From: JABMQW01 sp964439935
GTDB lineage: Bacteria > Fidelibacterota > Marinisomatia > Marinisomatales > TCS56
DNA length: 64,000 bases
Direction: 5' to 3'
Assembly (NCBI GenBank): GCA_964439935.1
Contig: CAYTPW010000009.1
Location: 78,502-142,501, forward strand
The notes beneath the pieces are model-generated. The model saw only the letters and a list, made by a program, of their open reading frames with translations, was not told where the DNA came from and did not search any database. Shown in pieces: positions 38,001 to 48,900 of this stretch (positions are counted from its first letter, which is position 1; every line of letters begins with the position of its first letter). Position numbers and translations under genes: made by a program.

Positions 38001-38611
38001 ATAGCCTCTTCCTTTTTGCCTCCACAATAATGGTTCACGAAGGCATTATTAGCATCGACCAATATGCTGTGTCTAAGCATTTTGACCTGCTTCTCAGCCG
38101 GTAAGTCGATTCTCAAGCCATCAGGTACCTTCCAATAGGTGACTTGTTCAGAGGATGCATTTATAAAATCGTCGTAGTGCATTCGGATTGTATGTAGTGC
38201 CTTATCAGCCTCTATTCGCTCGGAGATGTCCCGCATAATTGTGGAGAGGTACTCTAGTGCACCATCAGGAGATCTGTGAGCCATAATGACCTGTGAGACT
38301 GGGATCTCATGACCATCAGGGCTGAGAAGGGCTGTTTCCCCCTCCCACACCCCTGATTGGATTGCGGCGGGAATGCCCTCATCCTCAACTATTCGAAGCG
38401 CCCATTCAGGGTGGACAGCTGATATCTTTTTTGTACTGAGATCTGCATCGGTACTCCATCCAACGAGTTTACGGCCTGCCTGGTTCATAAAGGTGACTTG
38501 ACCGTTAGGGAGTGCGGTGGACACCAAGTCGCTGGTCGTTTCCAAAATTGCGATCAGTCTTTGACGTTCAGCAAATTCTTGACGCGATTCTCTTTCCGTT
38601 TTGGAATCCAT
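35042..38611 (-). CDS. Multi-PAS histidine kinase
   Basis: 1189 residues, soluble. About seven PAS/PAC domains stand in a row (about 15-135, 140-275, 280-415, 420-545, 580-705, 705-830, 835-950), each ending in an 'ITERK'-type linker. The second and third belong to the distinctive 'MHYxDFI ... P(E/D)GLxxDLxxExQ' type. The kinase core is complete: 'NMSHEIRTPLNGI' with His976, N-box 'LINNAIKYTD', G-boxes 'VTDTGIGM' and 'GIGLGLALTKR'. There is no receiver domain. Its ATG overlaps the stop of the upstream heme-PAS sensor (TAATG), so the two are translated together and probably act as one split sensor. Confidence 0.92.
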   Translation of the reverse strand: MDSKTERESRQEFAERQRLIAILETTSDLVSTALPNGQVTFMNQAGRKLVGWSTDADLSTKKISAVHPEWALRIVEDEGIPAAIQSGVWEGETALLSPDGHEIPVSQVIMAHRSPDGALEYLSTIMRDISERIEADKALHTIRMHYDDFINASSEQVTYWKVPDGLRIDLPAEKQVKMLRHSILVDANNAFVNHYCGGKKEEAIGKTTGEVFDMPSEPFYQFIDSGYHIDNSEVYDVNNEGQEYYGLESWYGVIKDGILTNIWAASRDITEQKLAEKKLHYVQMHYADYIYKSPGFVSLWKMPEGLQTDLAIEEQIEMLYRSTCVDSNDEVWKAWGLKGKEELIGNRYIDLILERMFDDAFKKFIESGYQLDNYETCNISISGAKSYAIETWSGIVEYGELTHLWSTSRNITDHKKAEISLRRSEERYRTFFETARDGSFVTTPDGQMIECNQGLVDLFGYPSKEEFMKVNVVDHQEPKERDRLIKKIIQIGSTEPIPITYRKMSGEIFHVLMSATAMEDEYGNVERIQGHIIDITERKRVEDLQQENEKKLAEEQRIRIENSEHSRQALLGILEDQKLIEESLKASEERYRLIFDRAPDAYYLIDLKGQFVDCNAAAEKMIGTVKSELVGKNMLKIGFLPKSQLSKAAKLLAKNVMGKSTGPDEFTLLRRGGEKRDIEILTHPVKIGDKTLVLSIARDITERKKAQKELVKLSSAVQQSPASVVITDTDGNIEYVNPKALNITGYSSEEVLGKHTRILKSGEQSKTFYQDLWKTISSGEEWRGEFHNKKKNGELYWEAASISPIMDESGKIINYLAVKEDITERRLAADELAKSERKNRALLNATSDLAMLIDKKGIIIAINDAMANSFKQSPDNMMDRNIYDLLPPDLAEERQKRGQEAEKTGKVVRFVDQRIDRWLDNSVYPIFDENGSLSQFAIFSHDITAEKKSEIEREQALWEAKRANQVKTNFLANMSHEIRTPLNGIVGFADLLKHQLSDYIDEDAEVSFDYIHRSTKRLMNTVHGILDISQIEAETFATADVEIDLKQLIQGLVAEQRFKAEEKGLQLSFNNNLRKTTIQVDEYCVTNALTNLINNAIKYTDTGSVNVELGRKGNNLVFTVTDTGIGMTEEYLGRIYEPYSQESEGYSKKYQGIGLGLALTKRYIDLIGADIQVESKKGQGTTFEVTFAA

Positions 38612-41115
38612 TACTTTTTACCCTTTCCTTGAGTCCCTGGCTTACCTGCTGACACGTCGATCCTTTTTAAGCTGGCGTATCGAATAGGTTCATCCAGCCT
38701 GGTCAGCAGCGCATTGACCTCTGCCTTGAGTTCCCGCACCCGGTCTTCTCTTCCCAAGGTCACCTCATGCCATCGGTGTAATTCATCTAGTTGCTTTCGG
38801 AGCTCTTCTTCAGCTTTTTTCTGCTTTGTGATATTTTTAGCACTTGCCCAAACATGGGTTAATATCCCATTTTTAATCATCCCGAACCAGTTATTAAGTC
38901 CGTAGAATTCACTACCATCAAGCAAGATTTCACGCTGCCCAAAGTTATCGAACGTATAGTTATTATTGATAAATTTAATAAAGTTATCATCGGCTGTATC
39001 GCTAGACGAAACAAGCTCCTTATACTTCTTACCGACCACCTCTTCTTTGTGCTTAAATCCGAATGATTCCCAGCTTGCCCTATTCGATTCGATACATACT
39101 GATTCATAGAGCATTGCTACCTGCGCTTCAACAGGCAGGTCTGTTCTCATACCTTCTGGTACCTGCCAACACGATATTACATCACTTGTGGCCTCTATGA
39201 AATCAGCATATCGCATCTGTGTTTCTTGAAGCTCTTTTTCAATCTTCTTACGTTCAGTTACATCCTGGATATGGCCTATCAATTTGATAATCTCACCCTG
39301 ATCATTAAAAAACATCCGATTCGATCCCTCAATGTATCTGATCTCCCCATCGGATTTGACAATGCGATATTTAAACTTACGGGGTTTCTTCTCAGCCAGC
39401 ATCTCTTCCATGGATTTTTGCACTTTCTCTTGATCATCGGGATGAAAGACTTTGAATACGGTTTCTAATTGACCATCGTAGTCATCCAATGCGATTCCGT
39501 AGATCTCCAAAGCATTAGTTGAGTAAGTGACATGGTTAGTTGCCAGATCCCATTCCCAACTACCCATCCCAGCAACCTTTTCGGCAGTTTCTAACATAGA
39601 ATGAGAGTGGTATAACTCTGCTTCAGCTTTTTTACGGTCGGTAATATCAGTATGCGTCCCAACAATCCGCGAAGGATCTCCATTATCATCACGTTTTATA
39701 ATCTTTACTCTGGCACGAATCCACATCCAATTGCCATCTTTGCGTTTAAAACGGAATTCTTCATCGTATTTGGGGATTTTTCCTGCTAAATAATCATTGA
39801 CAATATTCTCAAGAAGTAAATAATCCTCTGGGTGCACACGCTTAACCCATTCAGCAAAAGTGCCTGGAAACTCATTTGGTTCATAGCCTGCCATTGTATA
39901 GTAACGTGAATCGAAAAAAATATCATTTGTCGGAACATCCCAGTCGTAATATCCATCATTGTTTACTGCCAGAGCCATATCATTTCTTTCTTCGCTTTTC
40001 TCTAGAGCTTTGCGTACCTGCTTGCGTTTGGTTATATCACGCCAGAGAGAGCGACTGCTCAGTATCTTTCCATTCATATCCCTGATAGCAGAGACATTGA
40101 GACTGACATCCAGTTTGGAGCCGTCTTTGAGCATTAGTATTAATTCTATATCATGAACAACACCAGTTTCCACAAACGATTGGAAAGCCTTTTGGACATC
40201 TTCCATACAATCAGGATGATACATGTCAAATACCTTCCGGCCAATAATTTCAGATTTGTCATAACCTAGGGTATCTACAACAGCCTGGTTGCATCTTAGA
40301 ATATTAGCAGTTTCAGCGTCCACTGAGATATACATGTCAGGAGCGTTCTCATAAAAATCTTCGTATTTAGCGGCCAGCATTATGCGTTCTTTTGAGGAAT
40401 TGGTAATTCGTTGTGCTGTTACTACAATTGCCCCGAGGCCAATAATCCAGAGAAATCCTAGTCCTGATAGCAGACCAATTATATTGTTACGGGCATCACT
40501 CAACATACTACTTACAGGCACTGATACGCTTACTCCACCCCGCACATCCCCTAGTTTATAACCTTGGTGAGAGTGGCATTTCAGACATCCTTCCTGGACA
40601 TACATGGGTCGCATGAACCGTAAGAATTTCTCACCATCAAGGTCATTAAACTCAAGCACTTCCTCAGTTCCGGACTCGAAAGCATGTAGTGCTTTGGTTT
40701 CCCAATCGTCCGCTGCATTTTCAGGACGTAGGGGATTAAGACTAGTAATATGTCCCTTTATCCCATATCGAATGCCGTGTTCTTCAATGATCTGCCTAAG
40801 CATGTAGGCTGGATTCAGCAGAGTTAGTTTCTTACCAGAAGGTGTTGTGATATCCCGCTCTGGAACATGGGACAGATAAGGATTTGGTGGCGTGTTTTCG
40901 GTCTGGGGTACATACACTCCCCCATGGGTTGCAGCCCAGAACCTGTATGCTTGGTCCTTGTCAAAATTGGAAAGTGCTGTGGCAGAAGCTCTTTCCCAAA
41001 CGATACGGTTTAAATTCCTTATCCCCAGATAGCTCATAACTGCAATTACGAGTGTCCAGATTATTCCAATTGCCAAAGCCCTGTGCCATGTCGATCTCAG
41101 GTCGCTTCCTAACAT
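38611..41115 (-). CDS. Heme-c DUF3365 multi-PAS sensor without kinase domain
   Basis: 834 residues. Two membrane helices (about 15-33 and 212-234) enclose a periplasmic domain of the DUF3365/Tll0287-like kind, with one CxxCH heme motif (CLKCH, 177-181) in 'MYVQEGCLKCHSHQGYKLGD'. Four cytoplasmic PAS domains follow (about 250-370, 375-500, 510-630, 640-775), the last of the 'MRYADFI ... PEGMRTDLPVEAQ' type, then a coiled coil (780-815) and a basic tail. There is no histidine kinase, cyclase or other output domain, so the signal must pass to the overlapping multi-PAS kinase. A redox, oxygen or gas sensor is the natural reading. Confidence 0.88.
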   Translation of the reverse strand: MLGSDLRSTWHRALAIGIIWTLVIAVMSYLGIRNLNRIVWERASATALSNFDKDQAYRFWAATHGGVYVPQTENTPPNPYLSHVPERDITTPSGKKLTLLNPAYMLRQIIEEHGIRYGIKGHITSLNPLRPENAADDWETKALHAFESGTEEVLEFNDLDGEKFLRFMRPMYVQEGCLKCHSHQGYKLGDVRGGVSVSVPVSSMLSDARNNIIGLLSGLGFLWIIGLGAIVVTAQRITNSSKERIMLAAKYEDFYENAPDMYISVDAETANILRCNQAVVDTLGYDKSEIIGRKVFDMYHPDCMEDVQKAFQSFVETGVVHDIELILMLKDGSKLDVSLNVSAIRDMNGKILSSRSLWRDITKRKQVRKALEKSEERNDMALAVNNDGYYDWDVPTNDIFFDSRYYTMAGYEPNEFPGTFAEWVKRVHPEDYLLLENIVNDYLAGKIPKYDEEFRFKRKDGNWMWIRARVKIIKRDDNGDPSRIVGTHTDITDRKKAEAELYHSHSMLETAEKVAGMGSWEWDLATNHVTYSTNALEIYGIALDDYDGQLETVFKVFHPDDQEKVQKSMEEMLAEKKPRKFKYRIVKSDGEIRYIEGSNRMFFNDQGEIIKLIGHIQDVTERKKIEKELQETQMRYADFIEATSDVISCWQVPEGMRTDLPVEAQVAMLYESVCIESNRASWESFGFKHKEEVVGKKYKELVSSSDTADDNFIKFINNNYTFDNFGQREILLDGSEFYGLNNWFGMIKNGILTHVWASAKNITKQKKAEEELRKQLDELHRWHEVTLGREDRVRELKAEVNALLTRLDEPIRYASLKRIDVSAGKPGTQGKGKK

Positions 41116-41688
41116 GGATCTGCCTCCCTTGTCACTGAATAATTTTAAGATGTGTTACTGAATATATAAGATAATAAAACGAAGTTTTAATACACAGATT
41201 CATATCCAAAATATACATGATCAGAGCCAAAATAATCTATTTTACCTTATAATCAATTCACAGAACTCATGATTAATAATAATCAGTAATTATGACAGAT
41301 GAAGATAAAATAATCGTATATTTTTTGAGGTTGTCGAAATTGTAGGGTACTTATAAGTCGATGCTATTTGATTGGAATTTATGTGCACCGCATCTATACA
41401 ACGATTTAATTAGTAATCCTCGTCGGTCATTTAACAATAAAGTTTATGGTATACCACAAATCCGTATCCCAAATTCAACCTAAAACGGTCTTTAACGGTC
41501 AATTCTGGCAGATTTGTGCATATATATTCGAGTAGAATAAAAAAACCCATTTCGTCAAAAATGGGTTTTATCGTCAGTGGAGAGGGAGGTGATAACTACG
41601 TACTTCGGGACTTCGTCGTGTAAAATTCGATTTTACAACCAGGATGGCCTGCAACCCGAAGACATCGATTTATCGATGCACAGGGAGG
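41116..41688. other. Intergenic region with dispersed repeats beside tRNA-Ser
   Basis: No gene. It holds the promoter of the heme-PAS sensor near 41120-41180, a stretch resembling 31585-31690 (about 41365-41490), the terminator at 41538-41569, and at about 41605-41688 sequence related to the flank of the tRNA-Ser fragment at 22.1 kb: 'GGACTTCGTCGTGTAAAATT' recurs exactly, and GGCCTGC..ACCCGAAG..CGATT.ATCG matches in order. Confidence 0.6.
41538..41569 (-). terminator. Rho-independent terminator downstream of tRNA-Ser
   Basis: AAAACCCAT (41542-41550) and ATGGGTTTT (41561-41569) form a nine-pair stem with a ten-base loop. On the minus strand the stem is followed by seven Ts, about 120 bases beyond the tRNA-Ser 3' end. 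It can also work on the plus strand. Confidence 0.75.
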
Positions 41689-41776
41689 CGGAGAGGGAGG
41701 GATTCGAACCCCCGATGCCCAATGGGCATGCCGCATTTCGAGTGCGGTGCATTCAGCCAGGCTCTGCCACCTCTCC
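41689..41776 (-). tRNA. tRNA-Ser(CGA)
   Basis: 88 bases, minus strand. The acceptor stem pairs GGAGAGG (41770-41776) with CCTCTCC (41690-41696), discriminator G, and no CCA is encoded. The anticodon arm is CCGCA-CTCGAAA-TGCGG, giving anticodon CGA (codon UCG). A long variable arm (ATGCCC/GGGCAT), diagnostic of class II serine tRNA, and a normal T arm (GGTTCGAATCC) follow. Its downstream flank shares a dispersed repeat with the broken copy at 22.2 kb. Confidence 0.95.
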
Positions 41777-41856
41777 GGTTCAAGTTGACAAGATAAAGGG
41801 AATCAAGATAAAAGTAATTCGAAGATAATGATTATTTGAGAAAGTGCGGGCGGAAA

Positions 41857-42312
41857 TTACGACTTTCGGCGGTTCAGGAAAAAGTCTTGAATGAGACCTA
41901 GACAGCGTTTCTCCAGAATACCTCCCTTTACGGCTGTTTTGGTCCCAAAACGGGGATCACCGCATAATTGGTATAATGACCCGCAGCAACCCTTTTCTGC
42001 GTCGTAACAGCCAAATATGACCATTTTCAGTCGTGAATTGATGATCGCTCCGGCACACATGGGACAGGGTTCCTTAGTTACATAGAGTTTGCAGTCCTTC
42101 AGGCGCCAATCGGACAGGGTGTTAGCAGCGGCGGTAATTGCCAGGATCTCAGCGTGGGCGGTTGGATCATTGAGGCTTTCAGTCTGATTGTGACCACGAC
42201 CGATAACCTGCTCGTTATGGACAATAATTGCTCCGACCGGGACCTCCCCCCTATCGTATGCCTTCTGCGCTTCACGCAGAGCTTGCTCCATCCTGCGTTC
42301 GTGCTTGTTCAT
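41857..42312 (-). CDS. tadA: tRNA-specific adenosine deaminase TadA
   Basis: 151 residues, normal for bacterial TadA. The zinc site is complete: HAE (His53, catalytic Glu55) and PCPMC (Cys83, Cys86). 'GEVPVGAIIVHNEQVIGRGHN' and 'DPTAHAEILAI' are typical. The enzyme converts A34 to inosine in tRNA-Arg(ACG), and that tRNA is encoded in this window at 56483-56556. TadA follows the TPR-like lipoprotein by six bases. The C-terminal 'GILEKRCLGLIQDFF' is the usual family ending. Confidence 0.95.
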   Translation of the reverse strand: MNKHERRMEQALREAQKAYDRGEVPVGAIIVHNEQVIGRGHNQTESLNDPTAHAEILAITAAANTLSDWRLKDCKLYVTKEPCPMCAGAIINSRLKMVIFGCYDAEKGCCGSLYQLCGDPRFGTKTAVKGGILEKRCLGLIQDFFLNRRKS

Positions 42313-42318
42313 CCGCTA

Positions 42319-42978
42319 TCAGGGTAGTGCCAGCAGGATGCGTAATTCTTCCAGCTTGGCAGCCATGGCTTGACGCCCCAGAACCGTAGCCGTATCAGCG
42401 CTGAAAGTGGCTGACGTATCAACTTCCAAAACAATTGATTCGATATGATCCAAACAGGTCCCGAATTCGCTACGATTGAAATTGGTCGTAGCCAGACTGA
42501 GCCGGATATCGAGATGATTCAGTTCCTCATCATGGCTGAAAGTCCAGGTAGCGGTTTCAGTCGCAATGATATCCGTTATATCGGTTATTAAAGAATCACC
42601 ATACAGAATTGCCAGCGAATCCTGCCCCACCGCCTGGTGAGCGAAGGTCAGTCCGGCCCATAATTCATGCCGGACATTCGCTACTACATCCTTCGGCTGC
42701 GTTAACGGTAAACCACTATTAAAATATAGAACGCTGCTATCCATTTGCACCAGTTTGCCGAAAGCCCAACCAAGGCCGTTAAATCCATCCTGATAGGTCG
42801 AATCGATAGTAATCGCTTCTTTGAACCAGGTATAGCTCTCGGAATAATTACCCAGCTCGTACTGTTCCCAGGCAAAGGCAGTCAATTCCAGATCACTTGC
42901 TTCATGAATTTTCCGGCAACCCGGTATCACCAGGATCAAGATGGCCAGAACTATTAGTATTGATTGTAGATACTTCAT
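42319..42978 (-). CDS. TPR-like lipoprotein
   Basis: 219 residues with a lipoprotein signal ending in VIPGC (Cys21). The mature part is helical, with tetratricopeptide-like units ('AFAWEQYELGNYSESYTWFKEAITIDSTYQDGFNGLGWAFGKL', 'DSSVLYFNSGLPLTQ'). It overlaps the 3053-aa T9SS gene by four bases (ATGA), so the two are translationally coupled. A helper role for the giant surface protein is possible but not shown. It is followed by tadA. Confidence 0.85.
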   Translation of the reverse strand: MKYLQSILIVLAILILVIPGCRKIHEASDLELTAFAWEQYELGNYSESYTWFKEAITIDSTYQDGFNGLGWAFGKLVQMDSSVLYFNSGLPLTQPKDVVANVRHELWAGLTFAHQAVGQDSLAILYGDSLITDITDIIATETATWTFSHDEELNHLDIRLSLATTNFNRSEFGTCLDHIESIVLEVDTSATFSADTATVLGRQAMAAKLEELRILLALP

Positions 42979-45900
42979 CGCAGCAACATAATTTTATGTG
43001 TTTTAACAAATTGGTTTCCGGTTTGCATTCGCACAAAATAAATACCAGAGGCCGACGGTACTCCCCTGGCATTACGGCTATCCCAGCGAATTTCATGATG
43101 ACCAATCGGCTGATAGCCATCAAAAAGTTCAATAACCTGGCGACCCAGCAGGTCATAGATAACAATATTCACTTTCTGTTGCGGTCCATCCCTGAAACCC
43201 AGATCATAGGCAATTGTTATCGCCGGGTTGAATGGATTGGGGTAGCTTGATTGCAGAGCCGTTTTCTCCGGAACGTAAATCGTTCGTGGTCCGGTCCTGA
43301 AATAACCCATTTTGGCCGTCCAGGCTACGATCCGATCTTCAACGGTCAAAGTAGGTAATTCCTGCCAGGCGGAACCATCCGAACTGTGGTACAGGGCCAG
43401 ATCATCGGCGGCCTTGTTGAAGGCCAGCAACACCGGTGAATTGAAGTCCAGTCCGATCGCACCCAACCGATAAGCTGCCTGCCCTGCCAACTGATATTCA
43501 AACAAAGTCGAGTCAACCATCAATATTGGTTGATCTGCTACTACGGCCCCGCTTTCACCGCTGACCTGCAATAATCCATCGGGACTGGAGCCGGACCAAC
43601 TGGACTTTGAACGGGCCAGCACAACTGTGCCCGCCCGAGTGATTGATGTATCACCCACGATCCCCTGGGCATAAGCTCGAACGGTGAAATCAGCTGCTGT
43701 ACTGAAAGTTTTGCGCCCGATATAAGTATAGGCCGCCACAGTATCGAGATTCAGGGTTTCTTCGTCCATAGTGACGATGCACTGAATGGTCTTTTCCAGA
43801 GTATCGCTGACAATCACTTCGAAATGATTGGTAAAGGTAGAATTCTGTACAACAGCAATCGCCAGATGCGGTCGCAATACCCGGATAATATCGAGTACGA
43901 ACTGCACTGTGTCGGCAGCATCAGAATCATCGGTGATTATTACCTGGATCAGGGCTGAATCGGACCAGAGCGATTTGGGTGTGAAAACGATCGTATCCCC
44001 CAGATCGGTTGAAACATACTGTGCCTGGCTGATTGTCAGAGAATCCGGATTGGTCAGTGCAGTTACTGTGAAAGTCAGGGCTGTGTCATCTACGTCATAG
44101 GCAAATACACCCAGATCAAATTTGAGAGAATCGTTTTCAAGGATGTTCTGATCGGGAATGGCTGTAAGAACCGGGGAATCATTGCGGGATTCCACCTCAA
44201 GTAAAACAGTATCGAGGCCATTGGCGCTATCCGGGTCACGTACCATAAAGACCAGCCGATGCAGCATCCCAAAATAATTAGAATCGGCTGTAATAATTGC
44301 ATAATTCGAATCATTGGATGTTATGATGTCTACCGTCAGCGGGGGATTTGCTGCCCATTCAGCAGCCAGGATTTCGTAACCATATTCATCTTTTTCCACA
44401 ATATCACGATCAGATATAATTTTCTTTAGAGCAACTGGATCTTCGACCATATCATCCGGAGGGTAATTATAGCCAATCTCGGGATAACCGGGATTATTGA
44501 CCGTATCCAGGATAACCACCCGGTACCAATCCATTTCTGATATCAGATTATCTTCATCAGATACGAACGTATCCAGATATACCTGTACCGTTCGCAGAGA
44601 ATCTTCCACCAGCACCAGGCTGGTATCACGGAAATCGGCAATCGGTGCATCATTGACCGGTAAGGCGTTCACTACAAAGGTCAGGGTATCAGCAAAGTCC
44701 CAACTATCCTGTACAATAACAGTGAAATCGTAGATTCCAGTGTCCTGTGGCAAAGGTGTCCAGGTAATCACTCCGGTCGTATCAACAGCTGCGGTTGTAA
44801 CAGGTGACCAGCCTTCCCGGTGGATAGTCTCCAGAGCATAAATAAATGAATCACCATTAAGCGTGTTCAAATCAGCATCACTGACAATTAGCGTATCAAC
44901 ATATTCCACATCTTCATACACAATGGTAGAATCGACAGTTGTAATCTCCGGTGCTGAATTCTGACGTTCAAATGAAGTTGTACTGTCCGTAGCTGATTGG
45001 TTTCCGGCCACGTCAAAAGCTCTGAGTTTCAAGCGGTAAAGATTGGCATGAGTCAGTGCCAGGGCCGTATCCACACTGGTATCAGTCAAAGCCGATGTCC
45101 AGCTTACAAAATCCGTCCAAACCACCGGACCACCTGTCTCCACTGTCCATTCGTAACGGCCAATCCCGGAGGCGGTTGTGGCATTCGGTTCACTATAAGC
45201 ACCCCAAACCAGATGCAGTGAATCCTCGGATATTAAGGTATCCGGGTTGGTGCTGTTCCAGGTTATAAGATCGCCTGCCAGCGGTGGTAGAACATCATAA
45301 ATCATTTTCTGGCTACTAACCTGACCAACTCTGAGATTACCGGCCTGATCATATTTTAATACCCTGGTCAGGATCGTATCGCTCTGTTCAAAATCGACCA
45401 GCATTTCATCATTCAATGCAGCAATAACGGTATCAATCTCAACATTAAAAGTTGGTGTTCCGGCAGTGGTCAAAACAGTCGAATCACCGGCAATCGCCCA
45501 AATTGCGGAAGTGTCCATCTTGGCGGGCACTGCAAAAGATAGCAGCGCCATACCACTCATATCAGAAATACCAACCGGCGCAGTTACATCAAGACTATCA
45601 TTGGACCCATTGATCCAGCCGGTAACAATATTACCGGCTACAGCACTGACTGGCCCGGTTGCAAAGAAATCTGGAGGTGTATTATCAACAATAAAGATTT
45701 CATTATCGATATGACTTACAATATCGTTCCCCGCCAGATCCTGTCCAAAAGCAAGAACTGAGATAGTATCACTGTTTTCGATTCCTGTCGGCAAGATAAT
45801 TTCATAGGTCCAGGTACTATCACCATCAGCATTTCCCGAAAAAGTCAAACCCTCGATAGAATCGGTTGAATCGGCATATTGAATATTGAGTACCGGCGCT

Positions 45901-48900
45901 TCGGCATCATCCCGCATCTGATCATCAAAATGGACAGTAATTTCGATTACATCATCCACCCTGCCAAGATTGCTCAGGTGCGGCTGGGTCAGATTGGCGT
46001 ACACAAAGGTGTCGGTAACCGCACTGTTGTCTACCCGGAGTGTATCCCGGAAAAATGTGCTATCGGTGGTTAGGTCATTCCCAGCTCGATCAGTCGCAGT
46101 GAGTGTTATCAAAGCGATCCCTTCATTCCCACCACCACCCGGAATTGTATCCGGGTAAGAATATTCCATATCACTTTGCAGTATGGGAAACATAGTACCG
46201 AAGTTGGCAATGCCGTTTCCGCTGTTATAGGCAATTGAAATGGTCGGGGTATCGAGAGTAGATTCTGTGAAATTGGCCTGAATGGTCACTACTGAATCGG
46301 CAGTCGCGATATATAGTGAATATAAAAGATCAACCGCAGGTGGAGTGATATCATAAGTAACATCATCTATACTTATGATACTGTCGTTGCCGGCAAAATC
46401 CACGGCAGTGAATATTAGATCGTATAAAGTACCATCTACCAAAACAGGTGGATCATTAAGAGCAGATTCAGATTTGATACCAATCTGTAATTCGTTGTCA
46501 GTTAGGTTGGTAGTAATATCTCCACCAGGACCAGAAATTGCATTCCATTGTATTGTACCGGATTCGAGGTCCTCTGATAACACCCAGCCAACTTGGGTAT
46601 TATTGATGTATGCTCCAGTATCAATGGAAATATTGGAGAAAAATGGATCAGTATTATCCAATATCAACAAATCTATACCTGAAACACTGTCAGCAGGCAT
46701 GCTGTTTCCAGCATTATCAAATCCAGTAATAGTTATAGTTGCAGCACCATCATTACTGTCTGGGATTGTTACATCATAAAACCAGGTGGAATCACTGGAT
46801 TGACCGGCATTCGATAAAAATGTTGTATCCAGACTGTCCCCATCGGCATAATCAATCCTGATAGTTGGCGATGAGGTCATTCCATCTGAAAATTGAAGAA
46901 TCACTGTGCTGACATCCGCCTCCCTCACCAGGGAATCGCTTAAGGAGATGCTTGCGGAAGGCATCTCGGTATCTAATCTGAAATTTGACAGGTTGCCGCT
47001 TTGAGAGGTATTTCCAGCAGTATCCTGGCTGGTAACAAAAATATTATATGATCCATCAATAAGTGCTGTACTGGTTAGAGTAATATTGTTAGTGCCATCG
47101 GTGAGTGTATCAGCAGCAATCTCAGCAGTATCTACACCAGTGATACTGTACAAACGCACGAATGTACCATTCTCCAGGTTACCGATACTGAATTGAGGTT
47201 CATCGACATTGGTCAGGTTATCGATTGATTCCTGGCCAGTATCAAATGCCGGCAACAGATCCGGGGCGAATGGTGTCAATGGAAACTGAGTGTCGATTTC
47301 GATGGTCAACTCCGAGCTGGCTGGTGATGAATTACCGGCCGAATCAATGGCTACTAAAGTGGCCGCATAGGTTCCCTGGGCCAGGATATCTGCTACTTGA
47401 AGAGTATCTAACACACCCTGAGATATGACCGACCTGGTATTTGATGTCAGGGGGCCCACCAGTGATAGAATGACCGAATCCCTGATAGTGGATAGTCCGG
47501 TCAGGATGAAATTTGGCCGCGTTACATAGGTGACATCGTCATCATCAAAGAATCCCGAATCATCGGTTGCAAGGAGGTCCGGTATCGCCGGCGGATCAGG
47601 AGCTTGGGTATCAACTCGGAGAGTGATAACACTGGATGGGGCCGAAATATTACCAGCATAATCGCGACTGAGAACTTTAACCGGGTAGGTTCCATCTGCG
47701 AGTGCTGTAGATATTAAATTATAACTAGTTGCATTTGATTGATCACGAGCCAAAGTATCTGTACCGATCACTAGATAAAGGCTATCAGTGCTTATTATAT
47801 CAGTTATTGTAAACGTTGGCGTTGTATCATTGGTCAGAAGATCAGATGGACTAATGCCGGTATCACTGGCGATCGTTAAAACTATGGAAGGATCAGTTGC
47901 TATTGATGTATCCAATATGATATCCAGGGCCGCTGAAAAGTCTGCATCGCTGCTGTTTCCAGCGCTATTTTTAGCATAAGCCCTGACAGTGATCGACCCA
48001 TCACTGAAAACGGTGCTGATATCATCAGTTGTAATATCAATTGTTACATCAGTGGCCAATCCGCGTCCCAGCGTGTCTCTGGTACCACCCTGAATCATCA
48101 CAACAAAGACTGAATCGCCAGCAGTTACACCAGCAACTGTGAAGGTTGGTGTTACGTCCGCAGTCAGGTCATCGGAATTATCAGTCCCGGTATCACTCTC
48201 GCCAGTTAGATTAATGCTGGAAGGATCGGTGGGTGATTCCGTTTCGACTGTTATGGACAATGTATTACTGGCCGTCGATGTATTATCGGCTGAATCAATC
48301 ACGACTACCGTTATTGGATAGGTACCACGAGCTAATGCTTCGGCAACCTGTACCGTGATACTGCTATAATCAGTCATTCGAGCAGCAACCAGTAATGTAT
48401 CTGTATCGCGGTATACACGGACTGAATCGTAATCGGAGGCTGGAAGACCACCCAAAACAAATTGTGGTTGAGTAACATTGGTAATATTATCAATGGAACT
48501 GGTGCCAGTATCGTCGTCTACCAGCAAGTCCGGAGTCGCCGGTTGAGCGGGCGCATCAGTATCGATTCGTACTGTAATCGAAGATGAGACAGGTGATAAG
48601 TTACCGGCATAGTCTCTGGTAATAACTTTAGCCTGGTAGGTCCCTGGTGCTGCCAGGACAGTTGAAGTAATATCAAAACTGGTACCATCCGAAATATCTC
48701 GGGCAACCGTATCAGTATCAATTATCAGATACAGACTATCAGTATCGACGATATCCGTGACAGTGAAGGTAGGGCTGGTATCGCGTGTCAAACGATCTGA
48801 TGAACTGACGCCAGTATCGGAGCCACTATCCAATCCAATGGTTGGTGTGGTATCATTCGAATTGTCCAGAACAATCTCCAAGGAGGCGGAAGAGGCGACT

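Noticed and set aside
41577..41828. An 83-codon plus-strand open frame
   Set aside because: It runs antisense across the tRNA-Ser gene and its repeat flank, with no ribosome site or known motif.
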